Shown piece by piece: positions 1 through 4,846 of a DNA stretch of 6,181 nucleotides. The notes under the pieces were generated by a model, which did not search any database, had not been told where the DNA came from, and saw only the letters and a program-made list of their open reading frames with translations. The position numbers and the translations under genes were made by a program. The first letter of the stretch is position 1. Each line of letters begins with the position of its first letter. The DNA is from a bacterium. Its GTDB lineage: Bacteria; Coprothermobacterota; Coprothermobacteria; Coprothermobacterales; JAADFF01. The stretch is taken from contig JAMORD010000115.1 of NCBI GenBank assembly GCA_027063755.1, positions 1-6,181 of the forward strand. The letters run 5' to 3'.

Positions 1-1371
1 AAACATCTTGAGCATGCCCGCAGACTACTTTCTGAGAAGGAAGAAGAACTCATTGCCCAGATGAAGACAACCGGTGGTTATGCATGGAGCAGACTTCGTG
101 GCACCGTAACGGCCAAACTCACAGGCCCCATAGAGGTAGATGGTGAGAAGAAAGAGCTTTCTATCAATGCCCTGAGAAATATGGCATATGATAAAGACCC
201 CGATGTGAGAAAGAAGGCATATGAGGCAGAGCTTGCCGCATATCCCAAGGTGGAGGATACCGTGGCATCTGCCATGAACTCTATTAAGGGTGAGTATCTT
301 ATCATTATCAAAAAGCGTGGCTACAATGACCCGCTGGAGGCTACACTTGAGTATATGCACCTTGATAGGGATACATTTGAGACCGTTATGGAGGTTATCA
401 GGGAAAACCTACCTGCATTTAGAAAATATCTCAGGCACAAGGCTAAGATTTTGGGCTATGATGGAGGACTTCCTTGGTATGACCTGTTTGCCCCGATGGG
501 TAGATTTGACAAGACATATACCATAGATGAGGCAAAGGAGTTTATCCTATCTGTCTTCAAGCAATTTGATGAGGAGCTATATGCCCTTGCAAAGCGTGCT
601 TTTGAAGAACGCTGGATAGACTACACACCCCGTAAAGGTAAAAGGGGCGGTGCCTTCTGTGCAAAGGTGCATCCACTCAAGCAGTCTCGTATTATGGCAA
701 ACTTTGACGGCTCGTTTGATGGTATTACCACATTGGCTCATGAGCTGGGGCATGCCTTCCACAACTACAATCAGAGAAATGAGAGCATACTCAATGCCAC
801 AAGCCCTATGCCCATTGCCGAGACGGCCTCTATATTCAATGAGGTGCTTGTCATAGAGAAGACATTGCCCACTGTAGATAAAGATGCTAAAGTTTTTATT
901 CTTGAGAAGGATATCAGCGGCAATACACAGGTTATTGTGGATATTATGAGCAGATTCATCTTTGAGTCTGAAGTGTTCCGCAGAAGGCCAGAGGGTGTGC
1001 TCTCGGTAGCTCAGCTGAAAGATATCATGCTCCAGGCCCAGAAAGAGGCATATGGTGAAGGTCTTGATGAAAACTATCTGCACCCGTATATGTGGCTCAT
1101 TAAGCCCCACTACTATTCACCTGACCTTCACTTCTACAACTTCCCATATGCATTTGGACTACTCTTTAGCCGTGGTTTGTATGCCATGTATAAGAAAGAG
1201 GGAGACGACTTTATACCCAAGTATAAAGAGCTGCTGAGAAATACAGGTAAATACGATGTGGGCGATATAGGAAGCATTATAGGAATAGACCTTAGAGAGA
1301 AGGATTTCTGGCAGGCATCAATGGATGGCCTGAAACAGGAGATTGAGGAGTTTATTGCCCTTACTTCATAG
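1..1371 (+). CDS. pepF: Oligoendopeptidase F, M3 family metallopeptidase (5' end missing)
   Basis: Zinc metalloprotease of the M3B (PepF) family, a cytoplasmic enzyme that cuts short peptides. The reading frame is open from base 1, so the ATG at 61 is internal and 456 residues are visible; family members are about 600 residues, so roughly the first 140-150 are missing. Counting from base 1, the zinc-binding HELGH is at residues 247-251. The third zinc ligand is probably Glu274 in the conserved AETASIFNE stretch. The family's C-terminal block, with HFYNFPYAFG, a GLLFSRGLY stretch and a closing helix, is intact and ends in TAG. The preceding RGYNDPLEATLE and LPWYDLFAPMG segments also match PepF. 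It is followed by an intrinsic terminator, so it is the last gene of its transcript. Family assignment is firm; the peptide specificity cannot be read from sequence. Confidence 0.96.
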   Translation, partial: KHLEHARRLLSEKEEELIAQMKTTGGYAWSRLRGTVTAKLTGPIEVDGEKKELSINALRNMAYDKDPDVRKKAYEAELAAYPKVEDTVASAMNSIKGEYLIIIKKRGYNDPLEATLEYMHLDRDTFETVMEVIRENLPAFRKYLRHKAKILGYDGGLPWYDLFAPMGRFDKTYTIDEAKEFILSVFKQFDEELYALAKRAFEERWIDYTPRKGKRGGAFCAKVHPLKQSRIMANFDGSFDGITTLAHELGHAFHNYNQRNESILNATSPMPIAETASIFNEVLVIEKTLPTVDKDAKVFILEKDISGNTQVIVDIMSRFIFESEVFRRRPEGVLSVAQLKDIMLQAQKEAYGEGLDENYLHPYMWLIKPHYYSPDLHFYNFPYAFGLLFSRGLYAMYKKEGDDFIPKYKELLRNTGKYDVGDIGSIIGIDLREKDFWQASMDGLKQEIEEFIALTS

Positions 1372-1398
1372 GGGGCTTAGGGGAGAGGAGTTTTTCAA

Positions 1399-1435
1399 GG
1401 GGAGGGAAGAGGGGCCCTCCCCAATTTTTGTTTTG
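1399..1435 (+). terminator. Intrinsic terminator of pepF
   Basis: A perfect 8-bp GC-rich stem, GGGGAGGG (1399-1406) with CCCTCCCC (1415-1422), has an 8-base loop and is followed by AATTTTTGTTTTG. It begins 27 bases after the pepF stop and points in the pepF direction. In the opposite direction no U-tract follows, so it is not expected to end the converging ATPase operon efficiently. Confidence 0.85.
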
Positions 1436-1446
1436 TCTTTTCTCCT

Positions 1447-1575
1447 ATTGTAGGAGGATATGATTTGGGACGATATCGGAAGCCATAGGAATGGAGATGA
1501 AAGAGATTTTTTGTAGGCATGGGAGCTAAAGAGGAAAAGAAGAAACGGCTTTTTACTCCATAGAGGGCTTGGGGA
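1447..1575 (+). pseudogene. Degraded remnant of a second pepF 3' end
   Basis: This otherwise non-coding stretch aligns with the last ~140 bases of pepF and its 3' flank (about 1244-1384). The best blocks are GATATCGGAAGC against GATATAGGAAGC, a shared ATAGGAAT, GATTTTTTGTAGGCAT against GATTTCTGGCAGGCAT, and TACTCCATAGAGGGCTT against TACTTCATAGGGGGCTT. The TAG stop codon (1561-1563) is kept. Several small gaps break the frame, and one in-frame TAG appears where pepF has a Trp codon. Similarity runs past the stop codon and ends near 1575, just before the end of the converging ORF. This is best read as the tail of a former tandem pepF paralogue; a partial local duplication is the alternative. 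The alignment was made by eye. Confidence 0.6.
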
Positions 1576-1577
1576 AG

Positions 1578-2126
1578 TTATAAACATATATCTTCTTTGA
1601 TGTCTTGGTCTGTGTATAGAATAGATATATTTCTACTTTCTATAATGGTGCGATATCTTATATATGCTCTGCCCAGCCTTTTGATGTATTTCATGGGATG
1701 TATTATGAGTATAAACCAGTGTTTCTTATGGGGTTTTATATTGGCTTTGACAAGATAGGATTTTAGTGTTTCGGCAGTGGATATTTTTCTTATTAGACTA
1801 TTGTCTATTTTGCTATGTGCTTCTATAAATACAAAGTTGTTCTCTGCGATTATTGACAGGAAATCAGGAGTATTGACGATTTGTGTGTTTTCTTTATATT
1901 TGAGGAGTAAGCTATCCATGTATAGAAATAATAAGCTGATATCCTGGCTACAAATAATCTTTTCTGAAATGTAAAAAGCCAGTTCTCCTGCGTTAAGGAT
2001 TTTAATGTCATTTACTGATGGTATTCCTTCTAACCATTGAAAAGAGCCGTAAATAGTAATATTGGTTGTTTCGCACCAGTTTAAAATGATTTCTCTTATG
2101 CGAAGTTTTGTGTTTTCTGTGCTCAT
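1578..2126 (-). CDS. Uncharacterised 182-aa protein, partner of the upstream ATPase
   Basis: I do not recognise this protein. It reads from an ATG at 2126 to TAA and is soluble-looking, with no signal peptide or clear membrane helix. It mixes hydrophobic and charged segments and has a basic C-terminal third (KPHKKHWF at 132-139, KYIKRLGRAYIRYR at 146-159), which would suit nucleic-acid binding. It starts only two bases after the ATPase stop (TAG-CA-ATG) and has no good Shine-Dalgarno sequence of its own, so it is probably translated by coupling to the ATPase and made in a fixed ratio with it. The coding sequence is very AT-rich (for example 28% GC over 1921-1980 by count). In solitary ATPase systems the second gene is often the effector or adaptor; that role here is inference only. 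No nuclease or TOPRIM motif could be made out convincingly. Confidence 0.8.
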   Translation of the reverse strand: MSTENTKLRIREIILNWCETTNITIYGSFQWLEGIPSVNDIKILNAGELAFYISEKIICSQDISLLFLYMDSLLLKYKENTQIVNTPDFLSIIAENNFVFIEAHSKIDNSLIRKISTAETLKSYLVKANIKPHKKHWFILIIHPMKYIKRLGRAYIRYRTIIESRNISILYTDQDIKEDICL

Positions 2127-2128
2127 TG

Positions 2129-3226
2129 CTATTTATATTTGCTGTAACTGTTTACTATTTCAAATAACTTATCGTCAAGGAGGAGTCCTCCCCAATCTCC
2201 TTCTCCTCCCCATTGCTCGTGGGAAAAGTCTTCTTTTAGTGTATCTAAATGGCTAATATCTTTGATAATTCTATCTTTAAACATGTATACCGATATACCT
2301 TGCCAGTTCTGGACCAGTTTGGTAACTGTATGTTTTTTCAGACCAAAGAACTCTGTGAATAAGCGGTGTAGTCCTTCTTTTTTTACGCTTGCTATTGCCC
2401 ACAACATTTGAAGAAAGGCCTGACTATGGGTGCTGAAAAGGATGTGTTTGCCCTTTGCAATTGCTTCCAATAGTAATGAGAAGATATATACTTGGGCTTT
2501 AGTGTGTAAACCAAGTTCTGGTTCTTCTATAAAGATGTATTGATATTTTCCTGTGCCAAGTAGTAGCCCAAATAATAATGAAAAAGCCTCTCTTTGTCCT
2601 GTACTCCAAGCTGATACTGGAACAAAATTGTTTTCTATCTCTCCCACTACTTTAGGTCCTGACGGTGTTTGTACGAGTTTTATAAACATAGGTGTACCAG
2701 TAGATGTGTATATACTGGCCAAGACTTTATTAAATGTGGTGTAAGATATACGACTTTTTTTTGACCAATGTTTCGTCAGAAATATGTTTTCGTCTACTGG
2801 CATGTTACCTAATCTTTTCAACATGATATCTGTAAACCTTCTAACTACGAAAGGATAGTCTGGGATTGCCTGGGCCGGTGGATACCATCCGTACAGTAAA
2901 AGCATATTTCTATGGGCTGGGATATATAAAATTTGTTCTTTTTTTCCGTTTTGCTTAGCATGCTTGAGAAGATCGTCTGGCTGTTCTACTATAGATGTGC
3001 CGAAGAAATTCGTTAGCATTTTGGGGATAAGTGAGTCGTCTATTAGTTTACCCCATATGTGTTTATATTGATTTTTTACAAATGTAAGCTGTTCAAGTAG
3101 GTAGATTGTCATAGAGGCAATAGATTTTCCTGAGCCTTGGGGACCCACAAACACTGTTAGTGGTTTGAGCTTTATATGTAAAGGTTTATCCCAAATTGAG
3201 ATACCGTCTATAACAATATCATTCAC
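2129..3226 (-). CDS. SMC/ABC-type AAA15 ATPase, solitary, likely defence-associated
   Basis: A 365-residue cytoplasmic ATPase. Visible elements in order are: an N-terminal strand pair (LKPLTVFVGPQGSGKS) with Walker A GPQGSGKS at 28-35; the YIPAHRN segment at 101-107 typical of the AAA15/OLD-like group; an ABC-type signature SAWSTGQREAF at 205-215; Walker B YIFIEEPELGLH at 230-241; and the H-loop LFSTHS at 263-268. There is no room for a long coiled coil, no TOPRIM nuclease domain and no transporter partner, so it is neither a complete OLD/GajA nuclease nor a transport ATPase. The start is GTG at 3224-3226, chosen because GAGGTG (3234-3239) lies 7 bases upstream and the Walker A distance is right. 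The next gene follows after two bases. AAA15 ATPases with a small second gene recur in phage-defence systems such as PARIS; assigning this one to defence is inference from architecture. Confidence 0.9.
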   Translation of the reverse strand: MNDIVIDGISIWDKPLHIKLKPLTVFVGPQGSGKSIASMTIYLLEQLTFVKNQYKHIWGKLIDDSLIPKMLTNFFGTSIVEQPDDLLKHAKQNGKKEQILYIPAHRNMLLLYGWYPPAQAIPDYPFVVRRFTDIMLKRLGNMPVDENIFLTKHWSKKSRISYTTFNKVLASIYTSTGTPMFIKLVQTPSGPKVVGEIENNFVPVSAWSTGQREAFSLLFGLLLGTGKYQYIFIEEPELGLHTKAQVYIFSLLLEAIAKGKHILFSTHSQAFLQMLWAIASVKKEGLHRLFTEFFGLKKHTVTKLVQNWQGISVYMFKDRIIKDISHLDTLKEDFSHEQWGGEGDWGGLLLDDKLFEIVNSYSKYK

Positions 3227-3233
3227 AAGTTTT

Positions 3234-3251
3234 CACCTCATAGTTATTATA
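3234..3251 (-). promoter_or_regulatory. Possible -10 box and Shine-Dalgarno of the ATPase operon
   Basis: On the minus strand a perfect TATAAT (3251-3246) lies upstream of the ribosome binding site GAGGTG (3239-3234) and GTG start. If used, transcription would begin about at the ribosome binding site, giving a leader of only about a dozen bases. No good -35 hexamer is seen at 16-18 bases spacing. The binding site is convincing; the promoter is tentative. Confidence 0.4.
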
Positions 3252-3312
3252 AAGCAGGCTATCGGATGAAGTATCTTTCTACTATAAGGGTGTATGCAGA
3301 CAATTACTACAT

Positions 3313-3342
3313 GGGGGAGGCCCCAGACCTCCCCCGATTTTT
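3313..3342 (+). terminator. Terminator-shaped hairpin facing +, without a + strand gene
   Basis: A perfect 8-bp stem, GGGGGAGG (3313-3320) with CCTCCCCC (3328-3335), has a 7-base loop and is followed by GATTTTTA, so the U-tract lies on the + strand. The only genes here, bioY and the ATPase, are both on the minus strand. The hairpin sits immediately after the bioY stop, so it may still act on the bioY mRNA: A-rich on one side, no U-run after it in that direction. It closely resembles the pepF terminator in stem sequence and in the trailing (G/A)ATTTTT. Confidence 0.65.
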
Positions 3343-3907
3343 ATCTCACAACAGCAGAGAAACCGCCGGCAAAGATGCCTTTAATGGTGTCTACAACGAT
3401 GAATGGCACGACGCCCTTGGCTATGGCTACGGGTAGACTCATGCCATATGCCATAAGTCCCAACACGCCAAATGTGTATATAAGTGCAATGCCAAGCACA
3501 GAGCCAAGAAGTGAGCCTATGGGGCTATCTATCCTTTCGGCTACAAGGCCGGCAATGTATGCTGCTGCAATAAATCCTACGATGTATCCGCCGGTGGGGC
3601 CCATGATGTGCTGAATGCCACCAGATGCACCGGTAAACCATGGCATACCCATAGCACCTATAAGGGCATACATGAGCATGGAGATAGTTCCCCACATGCT
3701 ACCCATAAGCAGACCGGCACCAAGCACACCTAAAACCTGCAGTGTCATTGGCACTGGTGTAAACGGTAGAGGTACACGCACCTGGGCCAGGACGCCTGTC
3801 AGTGCTGCTCCCATAAGTGCAATGGCTAATTTCTGGGTAAACGATAGCTTCTGAAAGCGATCATAGATTGAGAGTTTAGATGTTAAGATGGCTGCCTTGC
3901 TTCTCAT
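3341..3907 (-). CDS. bioY: Biotin transporter substrate-binding subunit BioY
   Basis: Membrane-embedded S component of an energy-coupling-factor (ECF) biotin importer. At 188 residues it is the usual BioY length, with about six hydrophobic helices after a short cytoplasmic N-terminus. Family hallmarks are VPLPFTPVPMTLQ at 45-57, the GPTGGY turn at 103-108, and VVPFIVVDTIKG at 166-177 near the C-terminus. The ATG at 3907 is preceded by AAGGGGGG with 6 bases spacing. The ATPase and transmembrane T subunits of the transporter are not adjacent, so BioY probably shares a general ECF module encoded elsewhere; BioY alone has also been reported to import biotin in some bacteria. No biotin synthesis genes are nearby, which suggests scavenging. 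A perfect palindrome lies 55 bases upstream of the start, in a position suitable for an operator. Confidence 0.95.
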   Translation of the reverse strand: MRSKAAILTSKLSIYDRFQKLSFTQKLAIALMGAALTGVLAQVRVPLPFTPVPMTLQVLGVLGAGLLMGSMWGTISMLMYALIGAMGMPWFTGASGGIQHIMGPTGGYIVGFIAAAYIAGLVAERIDSPIGSLLGSVLGIALIYTFGVLGLMAYGMSLPVAIAKGVVPFIVVDTIKGIFAGGFSAVVR

Positions 3908-3961
3908 AATAGTCCCCCCTTAAGTATATTTTCAACATTCTACTATATTAGCCCCGTCTCT

Positions 3962-3977
3962 ATGAAACCTGTTTCAT
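3962..3977. promoter_or_regulatory. 16-bp perfect palindrome upstream of bioY (candidate operator)
   Basis: ATGAAACCTGTTTCAT is a 7+2+7 perfect inverted repeat between the end of the membrane-protein gene (3993) and bioY (3907). A -10-like TATAGT (minus strand, 3947-3942) lies 14 bases downstream, so a bound repressor would cover the -35 region. It does not match the BirA (TTGTAAACC/GGTTTACA) or BioR (TTATCTATAA) operators as I know them. It is flanked by CCCCG/CGGGG and TCTCT/AGAGA, which allow two alternative extended RNA stems (3951-3988). Confidence 0.55.
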
Positions 3978-3992
3978 CGGGGGAGAGATGTG

Positions 3993-4376
3993 TTAAGTTG
4001 GCTTGTCTTGAGCTATTTGCTTGTAGAAATACGCCTTAAGGTATGCTGCCATATAGGCATTAATAACTGCCAATAAAAGCCCAATACCAATAGATTTAAT
4101 ATTCCATATTCCCCTGATGTCCAAATATTTAACTACAGCCATAACAATGAAAAATTCTACAAGTGCAATGGCATTTGCTACCAGGACAGATTTCCAACTA
4201 TCTACTATGCTACCCAGCATACCTACCATAACGATGACAGATAAAAACGACACAGCGGATATGGTGTCACCTGTCTGTGGAGGGTTTACTATGGCTATGG
4301 CAAGCAGTTCTGCCACCATAGCCAGCAGTACATACACGGCCTGTTTAATGCCTACAGGACCTAATCTGAAAGCCAT
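3993..4376 (-). CDS. Small four-helix integral membrane protein, function unknown
   Basis: I do not recognise a family. The 127-residue protein has four clear hydrophobic segments at about 11-30, 39-58, 63-83 and 93-115. Short charged loops (NPPQTGDT, DSWK, KYLDIRG) separate them, and the hydrophilic C-terminus is KQIAQDKPT. There is no cleavable signal peptide. ATG at 4376 is supported by AAAGGTGA 6 bases upstream. It begins 13 bases after the NifX-like gene ends and so is almost certainly co-transcribed with it; bioY follows after an 85-base gap. Helix count and size could suit a small transporter subunit or a membrane anchor, but no transport motif or conserved catalytic residue stands out. 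The composition matches its GC-richer neighbours rather than the AT-rich cassettes. Confidence 0.88.
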   Translation of the reverse strand: MAFRLGPVGIKQAVYVLLAMVAELLAIAIVNPPQTGDTISAVSFLSVIVMVGMLGSIVDSWKSVLVANAIALVEFFIVMAVVKYLDIRGIWNIKSIGIGLLLAVINAYMAAYLKAYFYKQIAQDKPT

Positions 4377-4389
4377 ATGCAGTCACCTT

Positions 4390-4692
4390 TCATAGGTTTT
4401 CTAAAACTCTTTCAAGTCTGCCGTATGCCCCTTTAACGAGGTCTATACCCATGTCAAGTATCATATCTTCATCGTCCTTACTAATCTCGTTGACTACAAA
4501 CAGGTCTACGGCACGAGATGCCAAGAAAGGAATGACCTCATCGGGGTCCATGTTGTTTTCAATAAATCTGATATCCTCAATCTGACCTGTTTCCGACATA
4601 TCTATTATGGCAAACGCCTTAGCACTCTTTATCTTCTTTGCCACACGAGATGACAGACCATCTGTCTCTTTTACAGGAATACATATTCTCAT
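4390..4692 (-). CDS. NifX/NifB-like (dinitrogenase Fe-Mo cofactor family) protein
   Basis: A 100-residue single-domain protein resembling the Nitro_FeMo-Co fold (NifX, NifY, the C-terminus of NifB, and many stand-alone proteins in non-fixers). Diagnostic features are the start MRICIPVKETDGLSSRVAKK, the strand AFAIIDM at 26-32 followed by IEDIRFIENN, and the second half with alternating strand and helix (AVDLFVVNEI at 61-70, MGIDLVKGAYG at 81-91). Stand-alone members bind iron-sulfur or Fe-Mo-type clusters or act as cluster carriers; no nif genes are present here, so a nitrogenase role is not indicated. The usual central His-Gly motif and any Cys cluster ligands are missing, apart from Cys4. 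The ATG at 4692 has GGGAGGTGA just upstream. It is the first gene of the minus-strand operon, diverging from the restriction-modification genes. Confidence 0.8.
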   Translation of the reverse strand: MRICIPVKETDGLSSRVAKKIKSAKAFAIIDMSETGQIEDIRFIENNMDPDEVIPFLASRAVDLFVVNEISKDDEDMILDMGIDLVKGAYGRLERVLENL

Positions 4693-4713
4693 GTTCTCAC
4701 CTCCCGGTGTTGT

Positions 4714-4722
4714 ATCATATCA
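4714..4722 (-). promoter_or_regulatory. Extended -10 promoter element of the NifX-like operon
   Basis: On the minus strand TGATATGAT (4722-4714) matches the extended -10 form TGnTATAAT at all but one base of the hexamer. The predicted start near 4707 gives a short leader carrying GGGAGGTGA ahead of the ATG at 4692. No strong -35 is visible, as is usual for extended -10 promoters; the palindrome at 4728-4742 occupies that place. Confidence 0.5.
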
Positions 4723-4727
4723 CATGG

Positions 4728-4742
4728 TATAGTAAAACTATA
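4728..4742. promoter_or_regulatory. Palindrome in the divergent intergenic region (candidate operator)
   Basis: TATAGTAAAACTATA is a 6+3+6 perfect inverted repeat midway between the NifX-like gene and the restriction-modification genes. It covers the -35 area of the minus-strand promoter and contains a -10-like TATAGT on the + strand (4728-4733), so a bound protein could affect both directions. It is AT-rich, so chance occurrence is possible. Confidence 0.4.
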
Positions 4743-4762
4743 AATGCTTATAGGGGGAAAAG

Positions 4763-4846
4763 ATGAAGGTAGGGTTGTGGACTAAGAGGAGGAAAAGAAG
4801 TTCTTCAATAATTTTCTTACTGCTGGTGTTGATATTGCTAAGTTGA
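4763..4846 (+). CDS. 27-codon ORF overlapping the nuclease start (coupled leader or frameshifted N-terminus)
   Basis: An ATG at 4763 with a good Shine-Dalgarno AGGGGGA (4752-4758) opens a 27-residue frame, beginning MKVGLWTKRRKR and continuing with a leucine-rich hydrophobic tail. Its TGA (4844-4846) overlaps the ATG at 4846 of the nuclease frame as TGATG. Two readings fit. It may be a real basic-plus-hydrophobic peptide that feeds ribosomes into the nuclease by coupling. Alternatively, it may be the true nuclease start put out of frame by a one-base change near 4784-4800. I favour the second: the overlapping frame 1 from 4786 reads EEEKKFFNNFLTAGVDIAKL straight into the nuclease and looks like natural protein, and one extra A near 4785 would join them as MKVGLWTK-EEEKK. 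Confidence 0.5.
   Translation: MKVGLWTKRRKRSSSIIFLLLVLILLS

Noticed and set aside
577-1110. 177-codon open frame on the minus strand
   Set aside because: It lies wholly antisense to the well-supported pepF catalytic region, has no ribosome binding site worth noting and resembles no protein; it is a shadow of the coding frame.
1442-1456. CTCCTA-TTG-TAGGAG hairpin as terminator of the ATPase operon
   Set aside because: The 6-bp stem is followed by an A-rich, not U-rich, tract on the minus strand; it may be chance at the edge of the pepF remnant. No clear terminator for that operon is seen.
1578-2126. TOPRIM or DUF4435-like signature in the ATPase partner (VFIEAHSKID, then TDQD near the end)
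   Set aside because: The EGxxD-like and DxD motifs do not occur in the right form or spacing; the resemblance is too weak to call.
2172-2215. Terminator-like GGAGGA/TCCTCC repeat inside the end of the ATPase gene
   Set aside because: It lies in coding sequence for a Gly-rich tail, leaves almost no loop, and has no U-tract on either strand.
3294-3614. Open frame on the + strand opposite bioY, with others at 3615-3854 and 4117-4395
   Set aside because: They are antisense to recognised membrane-protein genes, and their Met/Thr/Pro-rich composition is the usual artefact of reading such genes backwards.
3963-3976. CcpA cre site (TGAAACCTGTTTCA)
   Set aside because: The central CG expected in cre is CT here, and the perfect symmetry is better explained by another regulator; without a CcpA gene in view this is not supported.
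4787-4815. Programmed frameshift at AGG-AGG-AAA in the 27-codon ORF
   Set aside because: The shift needed is -1, while tandem AGG codons are known mainly for +1 slippage, and no X-XXY-YYZ heptamer is in the right register. A one-base mutation or coupling is simpler.
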